Notes: generated from the letters alone by a model not told the origin. A DNA stretch of 64,000 bases from Serripes groenlandicus (GCA_031761405.1 JASEVX010000001.1:40903499-40967498), one strand, 5' to 3'; positions 20,820 through 31,546 are shown, counted from the first letter of the stretch. A program made the numbers and translations.

Positions 20820-21535
20820 AGACAGCGCCACACGGATTTATGGAACAAACCTTGATGAGGACAGAGTCACGGATAAACGTACGGACGGTCAACATTTTAC
20901 TGTTGTCAGTGCAGACAAGGACATACTGGTTCATAGAACAAGCTTTGATGAAGATAAAGTCACCGGTAAAGGCGGCTAAATAAGCCCAGTGGCACTTCAG
21001 ACAAGGACATACTGGTTTACAGAACAAGCATGCTGATGGCAAAATCATTGATAAAACGTGTTGACATTTTACCGGTGTCTTCTCAGAAAGTTGTATGAGG
21101 GCGAAACCACCTGGAAAAAGTGTCGACATTTAATCGGTGTCACTGCAGACAAGGTCATACTTGTTCACGGAACATACTTAATGAGGGCAAAGATACGGGT
21201 GAAAAGTACCGACATTTTACCGGTGTCACTGCAGACAATGTCATATTGGTACACGGAACAAACTTTATGAGGGCAAAGACACGGGTAAAAAGTACCGACA
21301 TTAACCGGTGTCACTGCAGACAAGGTCATGTTGGTACACGGAACAAACTTTATAAGGGCAAAGACACGGGTAAAAGGAACCGACATTTTACCGGTGACAC
21401 TGCAGACAAGGTCATATTGGTACACGGAACAAACTTTATGAGGGCAAAGACACGGGTAAAAAGTACCGACATTTAACCGGTGTCACTGCAAACAAGGTCA
21501 TGTTGGTCCACGCAGCACACTTCAGGAAAATGCAG
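20820..21535. repeat. 86-bp tandem array
   Basis: The anchor CACTGCAGACAA (or close) falls at 21141, 21227, 21312, 21398 and 21484, giving a period of 85-86 bp. Each unit includes GGTACACGGAACAAACTTTA, AGGGCAAAGACACGGGTA and GTACCGACATTTTACCGG. Upstream units (20820-21130) are more diverged. The open frames within it come from the repeat. Confidence 0.92.
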
Positions 21536-21759
21536 AATACTTTATAAAAAATAAGATATGGACGGCCTTAAATATCTTTCATAATAAGCATTTTAGTTTC
21601 GGCACACCATACTGTTCAGAAGTTAAATCAGGGTTGTTTTACATACATCATCTTCATTAACTGACTGATTGGAGTTTAAGGCGACCAGTTCACCTGACGT
21701 GTTTTCCTAGCTTTCTCGCATAAGAACTCCATTCCACATTTGTACTAGGTAACTGGCTA

Positions 21760-21915
21760 CATAATCCATATGGACTAGTTCGCCGATTGGTAGAAGACGA
21801 ATGACGCTAGTTAGAATTACAAGTGTATCAATCATTGGATAGATGAACGACCGAGCCGCTATTCGCACATACGACTCCAGGATTGAAAATCGTCAATATT
21901 ACCGAATGAGCTACC
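21760..21915 (-). mobile_element. tRNA-derived SINE fragment, minus strand
   Basis: On the minus strand the head reads CATCCGCGGTAGCTCATTCG, with AATCCTGGAGTCGTATG at the B-box position. A body portion lies further toward 21760. It is decayed. Confidence 0.5.
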
Positions 21916-22059
21916 GCGGATGGACCACATGTATGTGGATTCCCAATACCATTGATACCAATGATATTTATGTGCCGACTTGCCTGAATAAAATTGAAAT
22001 TGAATTGATAAGTCTGTGCCGATGCAGAGGCTGAAATGAATTTAAACGGTTCACAAACG

Positions 22060-22410
22060 TCAACTTTTAGCTTTTCCCATGGATGGGCTCATATATTAAA
22101 ATAATCCAATTTGACTTTTAGCCGGACAGACAGGTGTCACACCTGAATTAATGTGGTCCGTGGGAAACGGTTACAGTTGGCTTCTGTTTAATAGTGTCGA
22201 CACAAATCAGCATGCGTATCCACACAGGCTGATATTTATCTACACTGTTCACATATTCCTTACTTAAGCTTGTTAGAAACTTCTGTCAACTTATGTAGAT
22301 TGTATTTAGACGGAATATAAGTGGATGCTGTGCTCAACCTTCACTGTTCATAAATGCCAACTTGTACTGTGTCACATGGACGAGGTCAATGGAGCGGTGC
22401 TTCAGGAAAA
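22060..22410 (-). repeat. Dispersed repeat D, inverted
   Basis: It carries the landmarks of repeat D on the minus strand: TCTACACTGTTCACATATTC, AAGCTTGTTAGAAACTTCTG, and a CCCATGGATGGGC copy at the left edge. Confidence 0.5.
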
Positions 22411-22595
22411 CCAAGCTTAAAGCATTTATTACACAAGTGGATAAAGACCTGCCTACGATTCAATTATAAGGGATACGAATGGTTCTGCTTTGAATAAGTT
22501 GCATTGCGTAACTGTCTGATCTTTATCTTTATTTGTTGCCCATGCATTAACTATGGTTTTCCCAGATACATACGCTTCCACTGAAGTTATCATAC

Positions 22596-22773
22596 CAGTT
22601 TCATCCGCAATATCCGGGTCGACATTGTGTTCTTTGACAAGAATTCGTAGAATATCGTTGCAGCGTTTCTCACAGACGTAACTCAAAGCCGTCCGTCCGA
22701 AGTCGTCTGACATATTGACGTCAGCGCCGTGTCGTAACAACAGTTTGGCGGTCTTGTCTCGTGTGCCCTCCTC
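22596..22773 (-). CDS. Ankyrin-repeat gene (ANKRD34-like), internal exon
   Basis: 178-bp exon. The 3' splice site is TTGTTCTTCACAG on the minus strand, just above 22773; the 5' splice site is ACTG followed by GTATGATAAC below 22596. It starts in phase 0 with GAGGAGGGC (Glu-Glu-Gly) and ends after the first base of a codon. Its 59 complete residues carry one full ankyrin repeat and most of another: KTAKLLLRHGADVNMSDDFG, RTALSYVCEKRCND, then VKEHNVDPDIADETG. The previous exon ends in CCYTK (phase 0) and the next continues with GQTPLM. The joined protein reads through the repeat boundary as expected, which is strong support for the gene model. Confidence 0.87.
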
Positions 22774-22859
22774 CTGTGAAGAACAAATAAAATATTTATT
22801 TGATTGATTTATTGAAAAATAATGCCGTTTAAACATTATATTAGTGTAAGCATGACGAC

Positions 22860-24155
22860 CAGGGTCCAATTCCACCCACATAACTTAGCACTTAAATACT
22901 TAAAATCACCATTTTTGTTTCCTTAATATCTTTTCAAACATGAATTGTGGACTGCATTTCAGAAATTGATTAAGTTAACATAAATAGTTTCTTTGCTAAC
23001 TAACAGCAATTGGTAAGAAATTAATTATTTTGGCATTTTTAAAAGGGAAACAAAAAATATGAAATATGCCTCTAAGTATTTAAGGTAGAGCATCTGTAAC
23101 AGTCAATATTTCAAATGTGACTGAACTTTTTTTCTAGTTATCCTTAACCCTTTAGGGAAATATTGGGGAAGTATTAAAAGATTTTACCGTCTAGAATAAA
23201 AATTATTGAAATTTGAAGTGTCCAATGTCCCAGACTTTGATAAGGCATTGAGAAAGCAAAATTGTAACAACTTCTTAAGTCAATTAAATAGTTTTAATAA
23301 TCTTACATATTAACTATATCATTAACTAAGACCATTTTTACATCAAAATAACAATGCTGATTTAAAAAATACCAATGAGAATTACATATCTCAAAAATAA
23401 AAATAGAAAAAATCTACAAATATAACCCTACCCCCTCTTTGAGTTTTATACTTTTTTCAGAAAATATTGTTAATTGTCATGTTTAAAATTGTTCTAGTAC
23501 TATAACTATATTATTAAACCACCTATGTTTATACCAATATTTTTAATAATGTTAGATGAGCAAAATACACAAAAATTAAAAACTTTTACCGTCTCGTTTG
23601 CTTTTAATAAGGTTTTATGTAAGACAGGTTGGAAAATAAAATGACGCAAAATTTAGTCAAAAAGTGACTTTTCAACATTTATAACCGTCAGTAATAATAA
23701 TAATAGCTTTAATGTGGATGACATTTTGGCAAATGTTTAAAGTAAAATAATTTTACTTGATATAATTATACATATTATACTTAAATATATTGAATTTTAT
23801 CAAATGATTGAAAATGATTGATATCATTACCCCACCCACCTAAACAAATATTGCAATATATTTAAGTTACAAAATGTATTATTCTAGCAACATTCTTAAA
23901 CAATGAATATCTTAAACTTGTTAATACTTGAAGGAAAAGACTATATTGTTTAAATAATTAAAATATGAAACTATATATAACAAATTTATTTTTGGCTCAG
24001 AAAAAAAGTTCAGTCACATTTGAAATATTGACTGTTACAGATGCTCTACCTTAAGTATTACTTAGCGGTAAGTAATGTTGGTCTCAATTCCACAAACCTT
24101 ACTAAGCGCTAATTAATACTTAAATACTTAGCGCTTTGTATTGTTAGTAGAAGTT
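22860..24155. mobile_element. Family E MITE interrupted by a nested element
   Basis: The outer parts (22860-23083 and 24051-24155) match the family E copy at 28568-28848: GGGTCCAATTCCACC at the left, TACTTAAATACTTA near both ends, and GAAATATGCCTCTAAGTATT just before the break. The uninterrupted copy supplies the empty-site sequence. Confidence 0.8.
23084..24050. mobile_element. 967-bp TTAA element with 52-bp perfect inverted ends
   Basis: GGTAGAGCATCTGTAACAGT at the left is repeated in exact inverse at the right, and the match continues for about 52 bp (23084-23135 and 23999-24050). TTAA flanks both sides (23080-23083, 24051-24054). The interior is very AT-rich and non-coding. A TTAA target with ends starting GG fits Kolobok-type better than piggyBac-type elements, but no transposase is present to confirm this. 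Confidence 0.9.
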
Positions 24156-24164
24156 GGGCCAATG

Positions 24165-24360
24165 CTTTACGGAACATTCTTCACAGGCAGCTGATTTGAA
24201 TCCCACACAGACTGACTGTTGGAAGACGAACGACGTGAGTCAAAATGAATCCTGTCATTCCGGAAGAATGTTGCCGAAGCCGGATCTCGAACTAACGACC
24301 ACTGAATTGACATCCTCCGACCTAATAGATTATCGTTCGCGGTTAAACCGAAGGTTGCAT
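24165..24360 (-). mobile_element. tRNA-derived SINE fragment, minus strand
   Basis: The B-box-like segment (minus strand) GTTAGTTCGAGATCCGG, with GCAACATTCTTCCGGAATG beyond it, resembles the family at 50505-50835. The plus-strand open frame 24154-24378 is a by-product. Confidence 0.5.
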
Positions 24361-24362
24361 AT

Positions 24363-24615
24363 CGAGGGCTTTGCGTGAAACGGTTGTAACTAAAACTCTA
24401 TTTTGAAATATCCTGGTTTCTATTTTGGGGCAATTTTGACCCCTTTGTAAACAATGCAAATGTAGATGCTATTGCTCAGAACGAGCAATGGCACCTAAAT
24501 TTCCATTGTTTACCAAGACAAATTATTTAGCGCTTATAAAGACTTTATGGTGAGGTGATTAAACTTGGTAAAGAAATACCAATTTTAGTTACAACCGTTT
24601 CACGCCAAGCCCTCG
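24363..24615. mobile_element. Family C MITE, copy 2
   Basis: CGAGGGCTTTGCGTGAAACG ... ACCGTTTCACGCCAAGCCCT ends. The interior is collinear with 15635-15881, including TTTGACCCCTTTGTAAACAA and the hairpin around AGAACGAGCAATGG. The duplicated flank is not clear. Confidence 0.85.
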
Positions 24616-25690
24616 GTATGAAAGGATACTAATTTACAAATACTACCATTCACAGAGAAACAACAATACATTGAGTCCGTTAAAGGGAAAAGGAACATGT
24701 TGGCGTTTGTGTTCAGTATAGATTCAGATCAGTTTGCAACAGAAGAAAATGATCCGTTTGCACGTTCATTCTCTGATCCAAATCTACACCATTGTCCAAG
24801 TACTTCTCTCGGATGCTTGTGTGACTAAACGGCGACCATTGCGGATCCAGCATCACACGTCGTGGGTGCGACAGTTAATCAGAATCCACAAAGATTGCCA
24901 AAACATTTCTATGGATTGGTTTTCCTAGAGCACGATTAATCTATAAACACTTTTTTGTTTAAGTTACATCCGCAGTACATTCAGTTTTACCTAGTACTCG
25001 TAGCAATAAGACATCTGATCGGATCTAACACTTTAAAGGGACCGAACACCATAATGGTCCAAAATTGTTATATTTTATACTTATTCTAATTAATCCAAAA
25101 TACCTCGATATATATGTAACGGAATGTTGTAGAAGGTCGTACAAGTCTTGTTTTTCATTATTTCATAGGAAATAAGCAGTTAAAAAAACGTCCGCTCCGG
25201 GTTTTCTCGTTTAAAAATACCGTGGAATTTCTCTTGCTCATTTGAATTTGTGGATTCAATTCGGCATTCTCTAACACTATCGACTCATTACATTCATGTA
25301 TGCGTGAGTGTAAGGAGCGACAACTCTGCGAAGGAGATTGTCAATTCGGTTGTAGTGATCATGTGATAAATATACAGCGATATTTTTAGATTTACTGGGT
25401 TACTAACCCAGTAGATTTTACAATGCAAAATAACGCAATATTTATAGTGTGCATATATTGTAGTACATCAGTCAGCAAATATCAATGCCTTACATGCACA
25501 AACATCAAGGTAATAGCAACTTTTAACAATTTTCTTTTTTTTTCGCTTTTTCTCATATGGGATTCAGTCCCTTTTTAATAAAACAACCCTTATACTAAAA
25601 GCACTTGAAGTAGTTATTTCAAACATTAAACATATTAGCAGAACATAAAGATTTCAATGTCTTCTACATAAAAGCTTTAATTTGTTTGAT
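24616..25690. other. Intronic, one possible old repeat
   Basis: A segment at 25035-25400 begins AAAGGGACCGAACACCA and ends in ACTGGGTTACTAACCCAGT, a short hairpin. It looks like a decayed element, but no second copy is in the window. Nothing else is recognised. Confidence 0.35.
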
Positions 25691-25875
25691 GGATTCCGAT
25701 CTGTATTTCTTAGAAGTCCTTTGCTATTCTAAGAAGTATTTTGTTATCTCAAGAAGTATTTTGTTATTCTAAGAAGTCTTTTTGTTATACCAAGAAGTAT
25801 TTTTATTTTTCTACGAAATCTTTTGTTTACCTAAGAAGTCGTTTGTTTTCATAAGAAACCTTTTGCTACTGTGAT
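25690..25875. repeat. Degenerate 25-bp tandem repeat
   Basis: About seven loose units of the form AAGAAGTATTTTGTTATTCT run head to tail. Confidence 0.75.
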
Positions 25876-25890
25876 AAATCGTTCAGTGTG

Positions 25891-26117
25891 TTAACCCTTT
25901 CCCACAAACAGACACATTTTGACGCTCTGCAGCAGACTACTTTTGAAAACATTGTGGCAAAAGGAGAAATTGCTCATCATGAGCAATTTGTCCATTTGCC
26001 ACAACGTTTTCAACTCTTTTCAATAATTAAATTTTCCCTTATAGAGATTTTCGATATCTTTCCTAGATAGTTTAAAAGTCGTCTGCTGCACATTTCTTGT
26101 ATGTGGGAAAGGGCTAA
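25891..26117. mobile_element. Family A TTAA-type MITE
   Basis: TTAACCCTTTCCCAC at the left and GTGGGAAAGGGCTAA at the right (TTAA changed to CTAA). The core palindrome has stem ATTGCTCATCATGAGCAAT. Confidence 0.88.
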
Positions 26118-26228
26118 CATACATTTATCTTACAGTTCGAGTGATAAGAGTGTTAGGTAAATCTGAATACCGTCGTTAACATACGATGGATGAACGATCT
26201 TATAACACTAGAGTAAGATTTACACAAC

Positions 26229-26574
26229 CAGGGGCGTAGCTTTGCAACAATCAATGTGTAGGCCGTCTCGTGAGAAAATCAACATTGTGGACTCTGCGTA
26301 AAGTATCGATCCGGATCAGCCTAAGCATGCCACACAGGCCTACCCGGATAGACACTTTTCGCCTCCTGTGGATTTTCAGTTTCAGGAATAACTACTCTAT
26401 ACATCTATCCCCCTAAGACGGAATGTGTCGGCCGGATCAGTCTGCGCGGACAGCGCAGGCTGATCTGGTCGATACATTACGCATATGTCTATCGCCGCAG
26501 CTGCATTTTGGGGGCATCTTGAGAAAAAATGTGTAGGAACGTGCCTACAGTGCATAAAGGGAGCTACGCCCCTG
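26229..26574. mobile_element. hAT-like non-autonomous element, copy 1
   Basis: Ends CAGGGGCGTAGCT and AGCTACGCCCCTG are inverted repeats. The 5-bp flank ACAAC is duplicated (26224-26228, 26575-26579). The inner part contains a family F-like segment (GCCGTCTCGTGAGAAAA, GGATCAGCCTAAGCATGCC, GGATCAGTCTGCGCGG). It has no coding frame. Confidence 0.88.
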
Positions 26575-26739
26575 ACAACTATTCTGTCATCGATCGAATC
26601 AGTCGTGGAGAATGGTGACATTGCAATAAGGAATGTATGGTATTAAACCTCTCTCCGAACCACTACAAATACTAGGTTTACAATATCCAATTAGTGCCAT
26701 ACGTATACAGAGTTATAATCTCATACTTCAGCCCTATAA

Positions 26740-26968
26740 TTAACCCTATCCCACCTGCAGACGCATTTTAACGCAATAGCAGCAGACGACTTTTGAAAAC
26801 ATTGTGGCCAAAGGTGAAATTGCTCATGATGAGCAATTTCACCTTTGGCCACAATGTTTTCCACTTATAGTCATAGGTTATCCATTCAATTATAGAGATT
26901 TTCCATTTTTTGACAAGGTATGTTCAAAGTCGTCTGCTGCAAATTAGTTGTATGCGGGAAAGGGTTAA
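26740..26968. mobile_element. Family A MITE with a 67-nt near-perfect hairpin
   Basis: TTAA flanks both ends. The core 26795-26861 is a near-perfect palindrome with arms GAAAACATTGTGGCCAAAGG ... and only the central bases unpaired. It is nearly identical to 45645-45873, marking a recent subfamily. Confidence 0.9.
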
Positions 26969-27084
26969 GTGATGTTAGGAAATGCTGAACAAGCATTTCG
27001 TGTTTCAATACTGCTGATATAAAAATATTGATCCTAGAATATTCATCAGACCTCAGATACTCTGTTTTTAAAGAAGGTTGATTG

Positions 27085-27300
27085 ATTGATTGTTTGGTGC
27101 TTTACGACGCTTTCAACATTATTTTAGTTATATCACGGCGACTTTCACTTATTCCTGAACCCTGGGTAAACAAACCAGTACTTGGCTGTGCCTTGTCCAC
27201 AATGACCGTCGTGCCGCGACTGGGGATCGAAACCGGGACTCCCGGTTTCAAATAAGGAGTCCGGGTTCGATTCCCAGTCGCGGCAAGAAAGAACTATAAA
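27085..27300 (-). mobile_element. SINE (family 3) with an inverted duplication of its B-box region
   Basis: The minus-strand body and tRNA-like 3' part (CAGTCGCGGC) are as at 18525-18735. At 27213-27242 the head segment is followed, after about 15 bp, by its own inverse at 27256-27284 (GGAGTCCGGGTTCGATTCCC). The result is a 29-bp near-perfect hairpin carrying two B boxes facing opposite ways. Confidence 0.75.
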
Positions 27301-27399
27301 AGGATGGGACTCTATAGGATCAGTGGTGCGATAGCGGCGGAAGATTAAGACAGTGTATGTGTGACGTAATGCATACACATGTACGAATATGGTAAGATG

Positions 27400-27530
27400 T
27401 TTGGTTGCTTGAATGTGGTTTTCATCGCTTTCAATAGTATTTCAGTTCTATCACGACATTTCCTGAATTACCAGTACTAGTATATTTATAATGACACCAA
27501 CGCGTCAGTCGTAAAGGTAGAATTACGCGA
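27400..27530 (-). mobile_element. SINE family 1 body remnant, minus strand
   Basis: TTTCAATAGTATTTCAGTTC, TATCACGACATTTCCTG and TTACCAGTACTAG match the minus-strand SINE body at 5820-6023. The head is lost. Confidence 0.55.
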
Positions 27531-27935
27531 AATAGTCTCTTATAAACTGTGACGGGTAGAAATGAGTGTATACATACCATCACCAGAATGCATTGAATAT
27601 ATGACATTGAGATTAAATTCATTGTAATTGTGTAAAGGATGCACTGGAAATGATTGATTTGATCAATTTTAGTATTTTGACTTTTTTTGTTGCATGGTGA
27701 ATTCTTTCTCGCATAATGCATGAACTCGGGGACTGGACCATGTTTTTCCGCTCACGTGTAGATTATAAATAAGTAAGAAAACCATCATGGGACTTTGCGA
27801 CCAACGAAGATCCTGTTCATAGTGTGCCTTGATCAGCATATTCCCTGTTCGAAATGCATTGCAAAAAATCAGGCCCAAAGCCTGTGGAAAACGGTTTTGA
27901 CAACAAACTGATCCGAATTTGACCTGGCCTCTATA
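27531..27935. other. Intronic, nothing recognised
   Basis: No gene or repeat seen. Confidence 0.4.
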
Positions 27936-27998
27936 TTAACCCTTTTCCACCTTCAGACGCATTTTGACACTATAGCAGCAGACGATTTTTGATCTAGT
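27936..27998. mobile_element. Family A MITE, left end only
   Basis: TTAACCCTTTTCCACC and CATTTTGACACTATAGCAGC are the family A left end, truncated after about 60 bp. Confidence 0.7.
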
Positions 27999-28567
27999 TA
28001 GAGCAGATTTTAAACCGTTTATTGGTAAAAAACTAAGAAACTTCAGCTTGTATGACACATTAATGTTAAGCAAACTGTAAACCAAATGGTTTCAGGACTA
28101 AACTTGTCATTTTAAGACTAAACTTCACATGCTGAATATCACATAGATCGCTGCATATAAAATGTCTAATCCCTACGTCAAATTTACCCTATCTGCTCTT
28201 GGTAACCTTTTATTATAGGCTATGGTAGCCAGGTGAGCAATATAGGCACATCTTGGCCTTCTTGTTTAAAACATTTACATCCTATCTGTTTGCACACGTT
28301 ATTTAAATGTACTGAACTACATCTGCTTCCTTTAAGTCATGCTTCAAAACCATGCGCGGTGTCTTTGATGCATCAATATTCATCTTGTAATGTATTGAGA
28401 ATGATGGATGTATACGGGTTCTAGTGTTATCTACACCATTCGCTGATCAGATACTTGTAGAAGCTGATCGAGACCAGTTCTGACGCTTATCATATTCTTA
28501 CAATCGTCCCTATGATCAAGATCTTCATTTCTTAAAAAATATCAGAAATTGCTTTTTGCGCGATCAG
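27999..28567. other. Intronic, nothing recognised
   Basis: No gene or repeat seen. Confidence 0.4.
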
Positions 28568-28848
28568 GATCCAATTTCACCATCCTTACTTAGCGCTTAG
28601 TAATACTTAAATACTTAAAAGCATATTTCATCATCTGTTTTCCCAATACAAATGCTAAATATTTCATTTCTTTACAAGTATTGTAAGTCAAGAAGGTAAT
28701 TATTTATGTCAACTTAGTCATTTACTTCAAAAATATTCAACCATTTATATTTCACAAACTAGTAGGGGAACAAAAATGATGAAATATGCTTGTAAGTATT
28801 TAAGCATTACTTAGCTCTAAGTAAAGTCGGTGGAATTTGACCCAGGGA
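28568..28848. mobile_element. Family E MITE, uninterrupted copy
   Basis: Inverted ends TCCAATTTCACCATCCTTAC and TCGGTGGAATTTGACCC enclose GCTTAGTAATACTTAAATAC and its inverse. It gives the empty site for the nested element at 23084-24050. Confidence 0.8.
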
Positions 28849-29088
28849 GCGTATTCCGATTATACTTACATATCTAGTTGTCGGCGAGTGCTACTCTAAC
28901 ACTATAATTTGATTGGTTGATTGAACTAGAATGGTATGTTAGGACGCTCTGATTATAACCAGATTATCGTTTACAATTGACGTTAATTGAGCGGTTTTGC
29001 TTGTCTGGCTCCCAGTTTTATTTACACAAAATGGACTTCCCCTTGTGTTTACAGGACACATACTATCCAATTCACTGAAAGTGCATAC

Positions 29089-29260
29089 CTTGGTATAGCA
29101 ACACGCCATAAGTGGCGTCTTGCCATGGAGATCGCGAGAGTTTACTATATCGACTGCAGACGCCTCCAGGATAAATCTCATCAAGTGCGTCTTTCCGTGT
29201 TTGACGGCGTCAAATAAAACACGTGCATCTGAGGTGACGTCCACACCTGTGTCGTTGTAA
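29089..29260 (-). CDS. Ankyrin-repeat gene (ANKRD34-like), most upstream exon found
   Basis: 172-bp exon between a 3' splice site CTATCTTCAG (minus strand, just above 29260) and a 5' splice site AAG followed by GTATGCACTT (below 29089). The first base completes a codon from an earlier exon. The next 57 codons read YNDTGVDVTSDARVLFDAVK onward to IVNSRDLHGKTPLMACCYTK, the first ankyrin repeat (TPLM motif). There is no in-frame ATG before the ankyrin repeat, so the start codon must lie in an upstream exon, possibly beyond the window. The start and promoter are therefore unassigned. The exon could be skipped or preceded by an alternative first exon; the sequence does not tell. Confidence 0.82.
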
Positions 29261-29325
29261 CTGAAGATAGAAAGGAATTTGATTTAAACCATAGCAGTTG
29301 GATGAAAGACGTTGGACATGTTTAA

Positions 29326-29554
29326 TCAACCCTTTCCCACATACAGACGATTTTGGACGCTTCTACAGCTGACGACTTTTGAAAACATTTTGGCGAAAGG
29401 ATAAATTGCTCAGCATGAGCAATTTCTCTTTTTGTCACAATGTTTTCAACTCTATTGAACAATAAAACTCTCATTAATGGAGATTTTCCATGTTTTTGCC
29501 TATATGTTTTCAAAGTCGTCGTCTGCAGATTTGTTGTATTTGGGAAAGGGTTAA
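29326..29554. mobile_element. Family A TTAA-type MITE
   Basis: TCAACCCTTTCCCACATACA at the left (TTAA changed to TCAA) and TTTGGGAAAGGGTTAA at the right. The core stem is ATTGCTCAGCATGAGCAAT. It lies 66 bp upstream of an ankyrin exon, inside the intron. Confidence 0.88.
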
Positions 29555-31103
29555 AATGGTTAGAAGTCTCTTGAAGGTATTGATATGATTTGGCTTCAAT
29601 TTAAATTCAAACCCTAGCACTTTAAACAGTACAGTACAAAACATAACACAACAGAACAGAAGTTGATATACACACATATACATACAGAAATGGATAAGAT
29701 GATATACTACTGAAAAATAGTGCTTATGATTAAATACAGATTTAAAAAATTATTTATTTCAACATGTTCAAAATCGCACACAGTATTATTTATTTTTTTG
29801 AAAAAAGTTATTTAAACATATGTGTAACTGTGATAATATGAGTATAGGTGCTACCTATTTCGGATAAAAAACAAACACATCTTAATGGTGATGTCAGTTA
29901 TCATGACATCATAAACACATGTTGTTAGAGTTTATTCACGAGTCTTAACGTCCTATGCAAATAAACGAAAAATTGTCGACTGTTAAAGTATATATTCGAC
30001 TTTGGCTATTTATTCATACCCATCACACAACCTTTATCAATTATGTTTGAACTCGTTTTAAAAAAAGTGCAATTACACACAAAACATCACATTTCAGATA
30101 TATTGTTCTTTTTCATTTATTGAGTAGGTATTATCGTAATTGATCATTTCCCCAAGAAACGTTTTTGGTTAAAGGTTACTTTTCATCCAATCAAAACGTA
30201 GGAATATCGTGACATCGCCATTTTGTTTTTTTGATCATAATGTTTGGATACATGGTTATACTGCAAATTTCATACACTTTAGCTATCGCCGGCTGTTTGC
30301 CCCAAATAAATTTATTCCTTTGGTTATCAACGAACAAACTAATAACAAATGCAACTCTTTCATTAAGTCATTTCAGTTACCATGATAATATACAAATAAT
30401 CTGACACCTCTTAATGTTTTCATGACGACCATTTTTAATCTTTAGTATATGGGATGAAAGCAAAAATGTTTATATATTTTGGAACTTTACAACCATCTAG
30501 ACTGTTCGAATGGTATTTTAATATCTCTAAAATGGGAATGTGACGAATACTTATACATGTTTTCATGCTAGGTACATATTCACATATATCTTAATCTTTG
30601 CCGTAGTGCTCAGAGGAATACACATGTTATCATGAAGCCTATTTCATAAAATCTTTCATTTCGCATGATATTTCGAACTTTGATTGATAAGAATATTTAT
30701 ACCATTATCTGCTAGAACACCTTTTTCACAATTTTCATGTTTTGAAAATTAAATTAAATTATTTCTTATTTCCTGATATAATTTAAACAATTACTTAACT
30801 ACATCTACAGTGGTCTTTGGATTACTGGAACATGTGAAATTCCTAAAACAACGTTTATCTATAGAACCAATTCCTTAAACGGATCAGTTTTTCGGAAACA
30901 GATAGTAGCAGAAAAACTGCTGCTACGCTGTATTCTTTAGATACTTTTATAACTGGCTTCCTTTTATAAAGCATTCCAAAGCTGAGTCGAGTGTTACTAT
31001 ATACAATGAATATCTTTCAAGTTTAGCTTTAGAACGGTACTGGAATAGAAAAAGGGAAAACAATGAGACAGATCTAAGTTGTCCACAAGTCCGTTGTTAT
31101 AAT
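29555..31103. other. Non-coding stretch upstream of the ankyrin exons
   Basis: Very AT-rich and free of recognisable repeats; one of the few long stretches of apparently unique sequence. I could not place a first exon here. Confidence 0.4.
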
Positions 31104-31104
31104 T

Positions 31105-31328
31105 ATATTAGCCGTCCCGCGAGAAAACCAACATAATGGTGCTCCGCGCAGACTGATCGGGGCCGACACATTCAGGGGATAGAGTATAGAGTAATGATTT
31201 CTGAAACAGAAAAGCCACAGGAGGCGAAAAGTGTCTATCCGGGTAAGCTTGTGCGGCATGCTTAGGTTGATCAATGTCGATACTTTACGCAGAGTCCACA
31301 ATGTTGGTTTTCTCGCGGGACGGCTCAT
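31105..31328. mobile_element. Family F inverted-repeat element
   Basis: Ends TTAGCCGTCCCGCGAGAAAA and TTTTCTCGCGGGACGGCTCA are inverted. The middle contains CATTCAGGGGATAGAG and CACAGGAGGCGAAAAGTGTC. The duplication is not clean. Confidence 0.82.
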
Positions 31329-31546
31329 ATTATTATATGGAAATACGAAGGACCATCCATTATATTACAACCTGTCAGGTTTTCTTGTGAGTGATACTTC
31401 AATTGTTAGTATTAATTCTCCGTGATACATACGATGTAAGCTGATACGGAAAACAAAAATGTCGTTATGTGGTTTCTATTCCCAATATATTAACCCTGAA
31501 CTCACATACACGGTCTCACCAGTCCTTATTCTAAACATTTCTTACA

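Larger units (their letters stand above)
18251..22595 (-). other. Intron of the ankyrin gene (4345 bp)
   Basis: It begins with GTATGATAAC at the 5' splice site (minus strand, 22595) and ends with TTTCCAG at 18251. It holds a SINE, fragments of SINE bodies, repeat D, and an 86-bp tandem array. Both sides are phase 1, so the reading frame is kept. Confidence 0.85.
22774..29088 (-). other. Intron of the ankyrin gene (6315 bp)
   Basis: It opens with GTATGCACTTTC at 29088 on the minus strand and closes with CTTCACAG at 22774. It holds a family E element with a nested TTAA element, family A and C MITEs, a hAT-like element and SINE parts. Phase 0 on both sides. Confidence 0.85.

Noticed and set aside
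20820..21535. CRISPR-like or coding reading of the 86-bp array
   Set aside because: The whole 86-bp unit is repeated, with no variable spacers; frames break at each diverged unit.
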